DNA of 64,000 nucleotides from Anisodus tanguticus (GCA_034509755.1 CM067545.1:45873062-45937061); one strand, 5' to 3'; positions 44,201 through 56,916 are shown, counted from the stretch's first letter. Translations and numbers: made by a program. Notes: generated by a model from the sequence alone, not told the origin.

Positions 44201-45512
44201 TTAATAATGTTAATGAGAATATTAATATAGAGAATCAAGCTGTTCCGGAGAATAGAGATAATGTACCCATTGAAAATGATAATGTGGACAATCAAAATGT
44301 CGATGCTGAAAATGGTGATGATAATTTGAAAAATTCATTTCATAATGAAAGTGATGATCTAGAGGATAATGATATTGATAATGTAGAGCAAGAGCAAGAA
44401 AAACCATTTGATATATTTGATCCAAGAATGTGGGATGCTCTTGATTCTAAAAGGATTGAGTTATTAGTGACGAAAGGTCCTAAAAGAGATTTGTCCATTG
44501 TGAATGGTCCTAAAGATAAATTATCTAGACGATTTACTGCTAATTTGTATACTCGAATTTATCAAATAGAGAAAAGTGTGATAGAGATTGGCGTGTCTAT
44601 TCGAAAGAGCTTGATAGAGTATTTTGTTTTTGTTGTAAAGTTTTTAAAATAGGGAATATGAGAGGTCAATTAACAAATGAGGGTTTTAGTGATTGGCTAC
44701 ATATTGGTGAAAGACTTAAAGAGCATGAGACATTCATCGAACATGTTAAGAGTATGAGCACTTGGTATGAGTTACGTCAAAGGCTAAAAAAGAATGAAAC
44801 TATTGATAAAATGTCTCGAAGGCTAATTGAGAAGCAGAAGGAGCACTGGAAAAATATCTTAAGAAGAATTATTGCTATAGTGAAATTTCTTGCTAAAAAG
44901 AATTTGACCTTTCGTGGTTCTAATGGAAGATTGTATCAAAATAGCAATGGAAATTTTTGGGCTTAATTGAAACGTTAGCAGAGTTTAACCCATTTGTCCA
45001 AGAACATGTTAGACGTATTACAAATGATGAAGTTCCTCATCATTATCTTGGGCATAAGATCCAAAACGAGCTAATACTTTTGCTTGCTTCTGCAATTAAA
45101 AATGAAATCATTAAGAAAATCAAACAAGCAAAGTATTTCTCTGTGATACTTGATTGTACTCCTGATGTTAGTCATCAAGAGCAAATGTCTTTGATAATAA
45201 GGGCCCAAATATGAAGTTGTTGAAGTCTTACTTGCGGTCTACCATGGTACAAGAAAGGCTTAAAGGATTAGCATTGATAGCAATTGAGAATGAAATTTTG
45301 GAGAATATATCATATGAGGACTTGGTTGATGAATTTGCTTCAAAAAATGTTAGAATGACAGCTCTTTTAAAGTAGGGGTTGATTAACTTGAAGTTGTATT
45401 GGGTTGTTATTTACAATTTAAAATAATTTTTAATTATTGAAATCGTATATTTACTTATATTAAGGGCCCACTTTTACGAATTAGAACAGGGCCCCCAAAA
45501 TATTTGAGACGG

Positions 45513-45584
<72 letters not shown>

Positions 45585-46310
45585 CCCAGTATAATTTTTC
45601 GACTAAAAAGATTCAATTGAACTCCTTCACTATCATAGCTCTGCCACGACCTGATAATGTAAAATTCTTTAACATTTTTAATGTTTACATGTTAAACTCA
45701 TCAATAAAACGGTACATTTATGATAATACGGAATCAATCACTCCTTCCAATCCCATTTATTTGTCGCTTTAGTTAGTATTTTTTTTGTCCAAAATAATAC
45801 CGCTTCAAGGAAACCAAAAAGGCATTAATTATTTTTTTCTCAAATCTAGCTGTACTCTAGTAAATGATCTATACAATTTTCTAAAAGAACAAAGAATAAT
45901 TTAGTCAGGTAACCCTTATGATTAATATTATTAAACTATTTCGCAAGAATAAAAAGATAGAAAAAGGGTGCTTACTTTATATTAACACCTCCATTATACA
46001 AATGTGTGCTGACATTATTTTTCACCCATTCCTTGGCAAAGTCATAATCATCTGCAAATTTAACCAATTGATTATTTGGGATTCCAATCATGACCTCAAT
46101 TCCAGTTCCAGCAAAATACTTGACAGTCCAATGATCAGAATCAAACAATTTCACTTTATCAATTTTGTTATCCTTAAGCATTTGTACAATTGTTGAAGGG
46201 TGCAAAGTTTGTGCAGCTTGTGTACCCCAATTGACACCAAGGCCATAGGCATAACTAGTCGATAGCGCCAAGCAACATGCCCATATTATCAACATCTTAA
46301 TATGAGCCAT
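41253..46310 (-). CDS. Glucan endo-1,3-beta-glucosidase, GH17 with X8/CBM43 domain and GPI-anchor signal
   Basis: Three exons, 46310-45976, 43050-42260 and 41560-41253, join in frame to 477 residues, all introns GT-AG. A signal peptide covers about residues 1-23. The GH17 barrel starts at LGVNWGTQAAQTLHPSTIV. The proton donor is Glu119 in AVGNEPF and the nucleophile is about Glu264 in VIVGEIGWPTDG. From about residue 383 an X8/CBM43 domain follows (QYACSRSDCTAMSYGGSC...) with its conserved cysteines. The protein ends in a hydrophobic tail (LNILIVFFLFLALL) after a small-residue site, as for GPI anchoring. It should hydrolyse or bind callose at the cell wall or plasmodesmata. It resembles the Arabidopsis glucan endo-1,3-beta-glucosidase 5/6 group. 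Intron 1 (2.9 kb) holds a hAT element. No lesion is seen. Confidence 0.93.
43351..45516 (+). mobile_element. hAT-type element (TTF/ZMYM1-like) in GH17 intron 1
   Basis: The ends carry ATGGCTGTCTTTGGGTCC with a CACAGGGCCC region on the left and GGGCCCCCAAAATATTTGAGACGGCCCTA, split over 45488-45516, on the right. These are imperfect inverted repeats rich in GGGCCC. TATATA stands on both sides, and a long (TA)n follows on the right. It carries a decayed transposase on the plus strand, antisense to the host gene. Confidence 0.7.
44060..45375 (+). pseudogene. hAT transposase of the TTF-type zinc finger/ZMYM1-like group, decayed and truncated
   Basis: The frames at 44284-44652, 44658-44940 and 44957-45214 form consecutive pieces. 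The N-terminus has ESGYEKRKKKKKNEELTQSQ, an Asn/Asp-rich linker and DIFDPRMWDAL. A TTF finger region is damaged near 44560-44660. Then come ERLKEHETFIEHVKSMSTWYEL, IAIVKFLAKKNLTFRGSN and KYFSVILDCTPDVSHQEQMS, typical of the DUF4371 start. The catalytic centre and dimerisation domain are missing after about 45215, with a remnant near 45215-45375. Several frameshifts. No activity expected. Confidence 0.82.
45516..45583. repeat. (TA)n microsatellite
   Basis: About 34 uninterrupted TA units directly behind the hAT right end. Confidence 0.95.
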
Positions 46311-46727
46311 TGCTAGTGCTGATCACTAGCTTCTATGTACGTGCGTTGATTATATTCAGTATGAATAATGCTTATAATTAAAATGTGTAGTGGATCTTGA
46401 GAAAAAAATGGTGAAATGTAAAGGGGGTGATTTGAAGGTAGAAAATGAAGTCAAGGAAAATATGAATGCATGAGCTAATGTTAAGGAGAGAGGAAAGCGG
46501 TAAGCATTACTTCTTATTTCTTTGGTTTTCCTACAAGTTTTGAAATAATGGAAGGGAGAAGTTTATGCTTTTGTTTGTTACCATTTAAGGTGAAGGAATT
46601 TTTTGCACCTATAAGGATATGTAATTGTTTAAAGATTTTTTATTGTAATGTAGTAATTAATCAACTACTATACTATATAATATGCTATATGTAAAATATT
46701 ATTTACACCGATTCATTTATTACTTAG

Positions 46728-46997
46728 TATTGAAGTGTGTGACCATCTGATCTAAAAGCTTAAGCTGTTAGATAGAACACACTTTTAATATTATATTCTC
46801 AACACGCCCCCTCACGTGCTTGACTCGATTTTTTTTCATGGTCCAAGCACGTGGAAATTCTTTTTGAGAATGGGTGGCGGTGAGGTTCGATCCCAGGACC
46901 TTTGGCCTGCTCTGATACCATATTGAAGTGTGTGACCATCTGATCTAAAAGCTTAAGCTGTTAGATAGAACACACTTTTAATATTATATTCTCAACA
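46728..46997 (-). mobile_element. TRIM/SMART-type miniature LTR retrotransposon (270 bp)
   Basis: Two 77-bp direct repeats, 46728-46804 and 46921-46997, look identical. In minus orientation they run TGTTGAG...TTCAATA. The primer-binding site TGGTATCAGAGCAGG (minus, 46920-46906) touches the 5' LTR directly, and a purine tract (minus GAGGGGGCG) touches the 3' LTR. The internal part is 116 bp without ORF. A perfect 5-bp target duplication, CTTAG, lies at 46723-46727 and 46998-47002. It is non-coding and must be moved by another element's proteins. It sits about 0.4 kb upstream of the GH17 gene. Confidence 0.93.
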
Positions 46998-47002
46998 CTT
47001 AG

Positions 47003-47771
47003 ATCAAAGACCAGCTTTAATCTTTATGCTTATTTATATAGATTAGTTTCTCGGCACGTGTATGCCGAGTCCACATTTTTATAAAATAATATTAATATTT
47101 TTAATTTTTTTTAGTACATAATATATATCAAAGAACAAAATACAAGTTTTTATAAATGATCAATATGCATCGTCGTATGTTGATTTTTATATATATATAT
47201 ATATCGAGATCAAGATAATTGTATATCGTCCGAATTTACGAAAATGTTTAATTCTCCAAATTATAATTATTTCACGAAACATATATATCTCAGTTAAATA
47301 ACACATTGTGAAAATAACTTTAGAAACTAATAAGTTGTAATCCTTAATGCACCTACATACAGATTGGGGGATGACATAATTAAAAAGCACCATATGAACG
47401 TTTAATTTTAGGACACGGCCATTGAATGATTGTACAAACAAATTAGCTAAACAACAGTATTTTCTATACAAGAATTATTCAAATACAATGAACGTAAAAT
47501 ATGGTCGCACCTACTTTCCGACCCTTGCTATATAAATATGTTAACCAAATCCTTCTAATTTCACTGCCAAGTAAAATCTGCTAGTCTTGCACTTGTCAAG
47601 TGAGAGACAAAGATTGACCGAGGTTCTTCATTAGAAAAAGGAAAGAAGGTGACAGTTCATGTTTTGGGTTACCGGCATTTGATTTTAGTGCTCTTGGTAA
47701 TTTTTTTATTGGAGTGATGTAAGAAATGCTTTTAGTAAGTTCAATATCAAAGTTTTCTCAACCTCCCAGTC
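47003..47771. other. Intergenic sequence without recognised features
   Basis: AT-rich, with a short (TA)n at about 47190. No gene or repeat recognised. Confidence 0.4.
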
Positions 47772-47978
47772 TGATAAAATATAGCATGGTACCGTGCTCA
47801 AATAGGATTATGATTGTAATTAAACTAGTGTACAAATTTACCATAGTTATAGAATTTTTGTACAAGTATGATTAGGATTTAGAAGTATAGTATGAATAGG
47901 ATTTTCCATATTTGGAGATTGTAACTTGTATTTATACCCCATTCATTACTGAAAATAATCAAGAGATTGTTTCTTTCA
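47772..47978 (+). repeat. 5' LTR of Copia D
   Basis: It starts TGATAAAATATAGC and ends GATTGTTTCTTTCA, followed directly by the primer-binding-site-like TGATATCAGAAGTC at 47979. Its ends resemble those of the solo LTR 56917-57142 (TGTTAAATATAG... GATTATTTCTTTCA), so they belong to one family. Confidence 0.75.
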
Positions 47979-50900
47979 TGATATCAGAAGTCTAGGTCTA
48001 AAATACCTTCTTCCACAAACACTTCCGCTCTTCTCGATTTCTGCTCGGTTTTCGTGAACCCTTCCTCGATTTCCATGCACTTTTCCTCCTCTATTCCCAA
48101 ATTTTCTTTCTAGTCCCTAATTCACCTATTGTTCTTTTGTTATGTCTATATCAAAGAACATAATTCATCCTGCCCTTACAGTTTCCAACATCAAGAACCA
48201 TATGGCTACTTATTCAAAACCGTAAGCACAGTGGCGGCAAAAAGGGTCAAAATCATAAAAATAATGAGAAAAACAGCGGTGGAAATCGCGGTGGTAACGA
48301 CGGTGGAGGATGGAACAGTGGCAGTGGGCCCCAGGCCAACTGGCCCCAGTCGTGGGCCCCCTGGCAGTAGAGCTGGACCAGTGGCCATTGGCCCAACAAC
48401 CCTTATTTTCCGCCTACTCCTTATCCGGGAAATTGGGCTCAGTTCCAGCAAAATTCCAGGCCCAGTTTCTCAGTCCCAAATAGTGGAATGCAATACAATA
48501 ATGGGTCGGGACAACAGGCAGGCTTGCTTGGGCCTCAGCCCCCGCAGGTCTTCTATGTTGCGGGCCTAAATCAGATCTCGACACCTACAGATATTGAAGT
48601 TGCAATGCATACACTTGGCTTAAATCCCCCGAACGTGAATTGGTATATGGACACCGGAGCCACTTCTCATAGGACATCCGATCAAGGTACTCTCTCGTCT
48701 TATTCAAATTTGAGCAAAAATCGTGGTATAATTGTTGGTAATGGCAACTCAATTCCAATTCGCGATTATGGACATACAACTTTGTCTCCTCCACATCCAC
48801 CTCTCGTTTTGAAAAATACCCTTCATGCCCCTAACTTAATTAAAAATATGGTGTCTGTCCAAAAATTCACCACTGGTAATTAAGTTTCTGTTAATTTTGA
48901 TCCTTTTGAGTTTTCTGTAAAGGATTTCAAAACGGGGATACCTCTAATGAGATGCAATAGTAGGGGAGATCTTTATCCAATCACAACTACCACCACTTTC
49001 ACGAGTCAAGTCATGCCGTCTGCTTTTGCCGCCCTTGCTCCTTCCTTGTGGCATGCACGTTTGGGTCATCCAGGATCGTCCATTATTTCGTGTTTGCATA
49101 AAAACAATTTTATTTCTTGTAAAGATACGCCTAGTACTCCACTTTGTTCTTCTTGTCCGTTAGGGAAACATGTTCGATTACCATTTGTAGCCTCTACTTC
49201 TCGTACTTTGATGCCTTTTGATGTTAATCATAGTGATTTATGGACAACTCCCGTTTTAAGTTCTTTAGGCCATCGTTATTATGTCTTATTTTTGGATAAT
49301 TATTCTAATTTTTTGTGAACCTTTCCGTTATCCAAAATGTCTCAAGTTTTTTCCACTTTCTTAAAATTTAGAGCATTCATTCGTATCTAATTCGAATGAG
49401 AAATTAAAAATATTCAATGTGATAATAGCAAGGAATACGATAATGGGTTGTTTCGGGAATTTTGTGATGCTAATGGCATAGTTTTTCATTTTTTTTGTCC
49501 TCAAACGTCCTCACAAAATGGGAAAGCCAAACGGAAAATTTGTACCATTAATAATATTGTCCGAACTTTATTTGCCCATGCTTTCGTACCCCCTTCCTTT
49601 TGGCATCATGCACGACAAATGGTTACTTACCTCCTTAACGTACTTCCTACCAAAGGGTTAGCATATGAATCTCCCCTTAAAATTCTCTATAATAAGACTC
49701 ATCCGTATTCACCTCTTACGGTCTTTTGGTGTTTATGCCATCCACTTTTTCCGTCAACTACAATTAACAAACTTCAAGCCCATTCTACCACTTGTGTATT
49801 TTTGGGTTATCCATCTAATCATCGTGGTAACAAATGTTTTGATTTATCATCTAATAAAATTATAATTAGTCGTCATGTTCTTTTTATGAAACCCAATTTC
49901 CATTTGCTAAAGTGAGTAGTCCCGTGCCTAGTTCGTATAATTTTTAAGATGACGAGGTCCCACCATATATTATCCACTATTTATCGAACTTGTCCCGTGA
50001 CCAAAATACGTTAGCAGGCCCGCTGCCTGCTGACCCATACAGTTCCGTTACCATTGTTCTGCCAATTCTGCTCAGTGGGCCAGAAACACGGCCCAGTACC
50101 AATCTTGGTACTGTTCCAGCCCACTCCGGTATCGGCTTCCGCCCCTGTTGGCCAGTCTGTCACCGTCCCGCACATTGCCCCAAATCCACCCTACTCTACC
50201 TCGAGTCAAGGGCCCGTTACTCATAGTCAAAGGGGTATTTTTAAACTAAAACAACATTTTAATCTCAATTCTAATGTCTCTAAATCCCCACTACCATGTA
50301 ACCATGTGTCTGCACTACATGACACGAATTGGAAATTAGCTATGCCTGACGAATATAATGCTCTTATTGAAAATAAGACATGGGAGTTAGTACTCCGTCC
50401 GTCTGGTGTTAATATTATTCGATCTATGTGAATGTTTACTCATAAAAAAATTATGACGGTTCTTTTGAGAGGCATAAGGCTCATCTTGTAGGTGATGGTA
50501 AAACTCAAAAGGTTGGCGTGGATTGTGGTGAGATATTTAGTCCGGTGGATAAACCGGCTACCATTCGCAATGTCCTTAGTTTGGCTCTCTCAAAAGCATG
50601 GCCTATTCATCAGTTGGATCTAAAGAATTCTTTCTTACACAGTGATCTTAAGGAGACAATCTATATGCATCAGCCCTTGGGTTTTCGAGATCCCAATCAT
50701 CCTCATCATGTCTGTTTGCTGAAGAAGTCCTTGTATGGGCTTAAGCAGGCCCCGCGGGCCTGGTATAACAGGTTTGCAGATTATGTATCTACTATTGGGT
50801 TTTCTCACAGCCGGTCTGATCATTCACTATTTATATACTGTCATGGTACTTCTATGGCATACATTTTATTGTACGTAGATGATATTATATTAACTGCTTC

Positions 50901-51520
50901 ATATGATAATCTGCGCAAGTCTATCATGTCACTTCTCAATTCTGAATTTGCAATGAAAATACTTGGGACCCTTGAGTTATTTCTTGGGCATTGCTTTCAC
51001 GCGTCATTCAGGTGATCTATTTTTATCTCAAAGGAAGTATGCTGCAGAGATTATTGAGAGAGCTGATATGTCATCTTGTAAGTCTACTTCCACTCCAGTT
51101 GATACCAAACCGAAGCTGAGTACTAGGTCAGGCACACCAAACGAGGATCCTACCCATTATCGCAGTCTTGCAGAGGCACTTCGGTATCTTACTTTCACGA
51201 GAGCTGTTATTACTTATGTAGTTCAGTAGGTGTGTTTATTCATGCATGACCCACGGATTGAGCACATGCATGCGCTCAAACGCATTATACGGTACATCCA
51301 GGGCACACTTGATTATGGATTGCATTTCTATCCTTCTTCCATCTCTATTTTTGTGTCATATACATATGCTGATTGGGGTGGCTGTCCTGATACCAGACGC
51401 TCGATATCTGGTTATTGTTATATTTCTTGGGGATAACTTGGTCTCGTGGTCTGCGAAACACCAAACTACATTATCGTGATCCAGTGTAAAGGCTGAGTAT
51501 CGAGGCGTGACTAATGTGGT
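47979..51520 (+). pseudogene. Copia D gag-pol, gag deleted, 3' end fused to Copia E
   Basis: Gag starts MSISKNIIHPALTVSNIKNH at 48142 and jumps near 48210 to the Gly/Asn-rich gag tail, so most of gag is deleted. The protease segment NWYMDTGATSHRTSDQG is near 48640, integrase at 48950-49915 (HARLGHPGSS, SDLWTTPVLSSLGH) with stops, a Pro-rich linker at 50000-50220, and RT at 50340-51000 (VNIIRSM, LLYVDDIILTASYDNL). The Copia RNase H at 51030-51520 reaches VKAEYRGVTNVVSE and then stops: at 51517-51528 the sequence passes into the leader of Copia E. No 3' LTR exists for this copy. Many frame breaks. Confidence 0.88.
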
Positions 51521-54500
51521 ATCAGAAGTCTAGGTTAAATTTTCCTCTCCCAAAATTCCTAGTTGTCATGCACTATCGAGAACATACCTCGGTTTCCATG
51601 CCTAATTTCCATCCAAACAGTCCAGTTTTCAAGCTCTCTTCCTCGGTTTCCATGCCCGGAAATTATTTTTCTCTTCCCAAAATTTTATTCCAAATCCCTA
51701 CATCACGTCTTGCGTTGCTATTATGGCTAAGAACACATTTCACCATGCCCTTGATGTTTCTAATATCAAGAACCACATCGCTATCATTCTTGAAATAGAA
51801 AGCGTCCAATATACGACGTGGGCCGAACTATTCAAAGTTCATGCACGCTCACATCAAGTCCTCCATCACATTATCCCCGCGGCTCCAACGGATACAGAGG
51901 TGCCAAAACTCGAGGATGATCCTAAGTTATGGACGACACTTGATGCTACTGTTCTTCAGTGGATTTATTCCACTATTTCTGTCGACATGTTGCAAACAAT
52001 TATCGAACCAGACGCTACGGCGATGGTGGCTTGGAATAGAGTACATGATATATTCCAAGATAATTAAAATTCTCGTGCTGTTACCTTGGAGCTGGAATTC
52101 TCCCACGTAAATATGAAAGATTTTCCTAACGTTTCAGCATATTGCAAAAGGTTGAAGGAATTGGCGAGCCAACTCCGTAATGTTGGTGAGCCCGTTACGA
52201 ATGATCGTCTCATCCTTCAGATGGTCGCAGGTCTATCTGAGGCCTATAATAGTGTTGGCACGCTTCTTCGTCAGAGTAGCCCTCTTCCACAATTTTATCA
52301 GGCTCGTTCTATGCTTACACTCGAAGAAGCGTGGTTGGCTAAAAGGCAGCTGCCGGTGCTAGTTCCGTAGTCATGATGACAGAGTTCAATTTTCCTCCTT
52401 CCGGTTCCAACAACTCGAGCCAAAACCGCAACAACGGTGGTTGGAAAAAAGGGGGAAATCAGAAAAATAATGGCAAGAATCGCGGCGGCAACACTGGTGG
52501 CAGCCGAAATAGTGGTGGTGGCGATGGTGGCCCTCGAGGCAGTCAGCAATAGTCTTGGGCTCCGCAGTGGGCCCCTATGCAGTGGCAGTGGGCCGGCCAG
52601 TATGGGACAAACAGTGGCGGTCCAGTGTATTACTCGAGAAACTGGGCCCCAATTTCTCAGCAACCCAGGCCTAGTTTCTCGGGTCCAATCTCGGGTTATC
52701 GACCAGTTTATGGGTCGGGGCAGCAGGCTAGTGTACTTGGGCCCCGGCCTCCGCAGGCCCACCATGCAACGTCCCTCACACAAACGACATTGAAGCTGCA
52801 ATGCACACACTTGGATTAAATCCACCAGACTTAAATTGGTATATGGACACCAGAGCCACGATCCACATGACATCCGATCAAGGTACTCTCTCATTTTATT
52901 TAAATTTGAGTTGCCCTCGTGGCATAATTATTGGTGATGGTAATTCAATTCCATTCGTGGTTATGGTCATAAAATGTTATCTCCCCCCCCCCCCCCATCC
53001 ACCCCTTATCTTGAAAAATACCCTTCATGCCTTCATATTGATTAAAAATCTAGTGTATGTCCGTAAGTTCACCATTGATAATTCCATGTCTATTGAATTT
53101 GATCAGTTTGGGTTTTCTGTGAAGGATTTCAAGACGGGTAGTCCTCTCATGGGTGTGTTAGTAGGGGAGATCTTTATCCTATCACGCCATGTTCCTGTCT
53201 CTCGAGTCAAGCCTTGCCGTTTGCTTTTGCAGCCCTTGCTCCTTCTTTGTGGCATGCTCGTCTTGGTCATCCGGGGTCGTCTATTTTATCTTCCTTAGAC
53301 AATAATAATTTTATTTCATGTAAGGGTACACGTAGTACTCCGAATTGTCAATCTTGTTCTTTAGAAAAAATTGTTAGGTTGCCATTTGTAGACTCTAGTT
53401 CTCATACTTTAATGTCATTTGATATTATTCATAGCGATTTATGGACATCTCATGTTCTTAGTTCTTTGGGTCATCGGTATTATGTTCTATTTTTTATGAT
53501 TATTCTAAGTTTTTATGGACTTTTTCGATAGCAAAAAAATCTCAAGTTTTTTCCACCTTCTTAAAATTTAGAGCATTCATTAGAACCCAATTCAAATGGG
53601 AAATAAAAAATATTTGATGTGAAAATGGCAAAGAATATGACAATGGGGTGTTTCGGGAATTTTATGCTAATAATGGGATCAATTTTCATTTTTCTTGCCC
53701 ACATACGTCTTCACAAAATGGAAAAGCCGAACGCAAAATTCGTACCATTAATAACATTGTCTGAACTTTATTGATTCATGCTTCTGTACCCCCTTCGTTT
53801 TGGCATCATGCTCTACAAATGGCTACATATCTTCTTAACATTCTTCCTTCCAAAGGTTTGACATTTTCGTCCCCTCTTCACATTTTATATAATAAGACTC
53901 ATTCGTATTCACATCTTAGGGTCTTTGGGTGCTTGTGTTATCCACTATTTCCGCCCACCACAATTAACAAACTTCAGGTCAGGTCTACTCCTTGTGTGTT
54001 TTTGGATTATCCGTCAAATCATCGTGGTTACAAATGTTTTGATTTATCATCTAATAAAATCATCATTAGTTGCCATGTAACTTTTGATGAATCTCAATTT
54101 CCGTTTGCTAAGGTTAGTAATCCCGTGCCTAGTTCGTATAATTTTTTGGATGATGGTATATCCCCGTATATTATTCACCATTTTTCGGACGTATCCCGCA
54201 CCCTAAATCCACCAGCGGGCCCACTGCCTGCTGGCCCCACTGTTCCAGCCGATGTATCCAGTCCCGTAACTGGGCCAGTGACGGTAATTGGGCCAGATTC
54301 CCAGTCCATTACCGCCACTGCTCTAATGACGGGTTCCAGCCCATTACCATCACATGATTCCAGTATTGGGCCAGCAGGTGCCTGCTTGCCGGTCCATCAC
54401 GTGTCCCGGTAGTTCCCGAAATCCATCCAATTCTTCCCCGCATCATAGACCGGTCACTCGTAGTCAACGGGGTGTTTTTAAACCAAAAAGACATTTTAAT

Positions 54501-56150
54501 TTACATTCTAATGTTCTTAAATCACCCTTACCCCGTAATCATATGTCCGCTTTAAATGACCCGAATTGGAAAATTGCTATGACCGACGAATATAATGCTC
54601 TTATTGATAATAAGACATGGGAGTTGGTGCCCCCTCCATCTGGTGTTAATATTATTCGGTCTATGTGGATTTTTGCTCAAAAGGACAATTCTGACGGTTC
54701 TTTTGCGAGGCATAAGACTCGTCTTGTAGGTGATGGTAAGACCCAGCAGGTTGTTGTGGATTGTGGTAAGACGTTTAGTCTGGTGGTCAAGCCGGATACC
54801 ATTCGCACATTGCTCAGCTTTGCTCTTTCGAAAGCATGGCCCATTCATCAGTTAGATGTGAATAATGTTTTCTTACATGTTGATCTCAGTGAGACAGTCT
54901 ATATGCATCAGCCCTTGAGGTTTAGGGATCCCAAATATCCTCATCATGTCTGTTTGTTGAAGAAGTCCTTGTATGGGCTTAAGTAGTCTCCACGGGCTTG
55001 GTATAAGAGGTTTGAAGACTATGTTTCGACTATTGGGTTCTCTCACAACAGGTCTAATAATTCATTGTTCATATATCGTCGTGGTTCTTCCTTGGCTTAT
55101 ATACTATTGTATGTGGATGATATTATCTTGATTGCCTCTTCCGATGCATTACGCCAGTCTATTATGACTATGCTCAGTTTTGAGTTTGCTATGAAAGACT
55201 TGGGGCCCCTGAGTTATTTTTTGGGGATTACTGTCACTCGTCATGCAGGTGGGCTGTTCTTATCCCAGAAGAAGTATGCAACTGAGATCATTGAGAGGGA
55301 TGAGATGTTATCTTGTAAGTTCACTTCCACTCCGGTTGATACTAAACCCAAGATGGGTGTTGCGGCTGGCTCACCTTATGAGAATCCGACCCACTATCGC
55401 AGTCTTGTAGGGGCCCTTCAGTATCTTACATTCACGAGACCAGATATTACATATGTCATCCAATAGGTGTGCTTGTTTATGCATGATCCCAGGGTTGAGC
55501 ACATGAATGCGCTCAAACGCATTATTCGATACATCCAGGGAACACTTGACTATGGCTTACATCTATATCCGTCTTCGACATCTACACTTGTCTCGTATAC
55601 TGAAGTTGATTGGGGTGGTTGTCCGGATACCAGACGTTCCATGTCCGGCTATTGCGTGTTTCCTGGGAATAACTTGGTCTCGTGGTCTGCGAAGTGGCAG
55701 TCGACGTTGTCCCGCTCTAGTGCAGAGACCGAGTATCGATGGGTAGCCAATGTGGTCTCTGAATCTTGTTGGTTACATAATCTTCTTTTAGAGCTGCATT
55801 GTCCTATTCAGAAAGCTACCTTGGTTTATTGTGATAATGTTAGTGACATCTATCTTTTGGGGAATCCGGTTCAGCACCAACGCACTAAACACATCGAGAT
55901 AGACATTCATTTTGTTCGCGAAAAGGTAGCTCGTGGACAAGTACGCGTCTGCCATGTCCCTTCTCGGTATCAAATTGCAGACATCTTTACAAAGGGTCTT
56001 CCCTTGATCCTTTTTGAAGATTTTAGGGACAATCTCAGCGTTCGAAGACCGCCCGCTATGACGGCGGGGTGTGTTAAATATAGATTTAAGTATTGGATAA
56101 TATCCACCAACTCGCTCTCGCTCATCATTTTCATGTTTACTATTTAGAAA
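51517..56150 (+). mobile_element. Copia retrotransposon E, no 5' LTR, fused to Copia D
   Basis: The leader begins with TGGTATCAGAAGTCTAGG at 51517, almost the same as the primer-site region after the D LTR (47979). Gag to RNase H follow on the plus strand. After the purine tract ACGGCGGGGTG, an LTR start TGTTAAATATAG stands at 56072 but resemblance to the family fades within ~30 bp, so the 3' LTR is truncated. D and E together form one LTR, two bodies and one LTR stub. Confidence 0.85.
51724..56070 (+). pseudogene. Gag-pol polyprotein of Copia E, several stops
   Basis: Gag (51724-52367) starts MAKNTFHHALDVSNIKNHIA, has one internal TAA near 52066, and continues with FSHVNMKDFPNVSAYCKRLK. The zinc-knuckle region is replaced by a Gly/Asn-rich tail. 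The protease NWYMDTRATIHMTSDQG (52837) has Arg after DT, so the DTG site is damaged. Integrase lies at 53214-54130 (HARLGHPGSS, HSDLWTS), a linker to 54440, RT at 54540-55220 (VNIIRSMWIFAQK, LLYVDDIILIASSDAL) and the Copia RNase H at 55250-56050 (YTEVDWGGCPDTRRS, DNVSDIYLLGNPVQHQRTKH, ADIFTKGLP). A C8+ homopolymer at 52983 marks one frameshift. Confidence 0.9.
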
Positions 56151-56911
56151 CTAAAAGAAACATTAAAAACTACACAAGTTACTGGCAAGCATAAAACACA
56201 CATTATACAAACATAAAACATGAGTTGTGGAAAAAGAAAGTGCTCAATATTCCTTAGTAATGCAGTGAATTGGCAGCATGTGATGCTGAAGATATATAAA
56301 CCATAAATTGTCAATTGCCTTGTGGAGAATGCACCGTGAGTGCTTTATGTGGAACTATTTCATTTGGAAATTGAATAATTGTGACTTTTGGTTTGGGTGT
56401 TTGGTAGGATTAGTTATTATTTTATAAACAAGAATAATTAAATTATTAAGAAGAATATTTACGTAATTTAACTTTTAGGTTAGGAAGTTCATGCTTTTAA
56501 TATATAGATATATAATTATAAATGAAACTATGTAGACAATAATTATAGTAAATGACAATTTCTAGTGGAGAACTTTTTTTCAAATTATCTTGGAGAACTA
56601 GTGTCTATAAAAGAATTATAAGTACCTCATTGTTTTGATTAAATTAATAGATGGACAGATTATTTTCACACTTGTCTCCTGGTTAATTTTGTTGGGCATT
56701 TTTCACATCTAACTGATACAATGGCCATGATCTACAAATAAGAAAATAATCAAACTTTTATACAAAAAAAAGACAGTGATTTGGAAAATAAATAAAGTAA
56801 AATTGCTTCCTTTTCTAAAAAAAATTAGAACAAAGTAAAATTGGTAAAGAGATTTCAGCACTTTATCATGATATAAGAATTTATTTGTCTCCTGCTATGG
56901 TAGTTAAAATA
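56151..56911. other. Intergenic sequence without recognised features
   Basis: AT-rich; no gene, RNA or repeat identified between the truncated Copia E LTR and the solo LTR. Confidence 0.4.
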
Positions 56912-56916
56912 CTTTG

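Larger units (their letters stand above)
43255..45650. mobile_element. Older MITE split by a hAT element in GH17 intron 1
   Basis: The left part, AGCAGAGGTGAAGTCAGAAA to about 43350, and the right part, 45590-45650 (AATTTTTCGACTAAAAAGAT ... CATAGCTCTGCCACGAC), resemble the two ends of one Solanaceae hAT-MITE type (GAGGTGGAGTCAG... GGCTCTGCC). The 43351-45516 hAT separates them. The family link is from memory. Confidence 0.5.
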
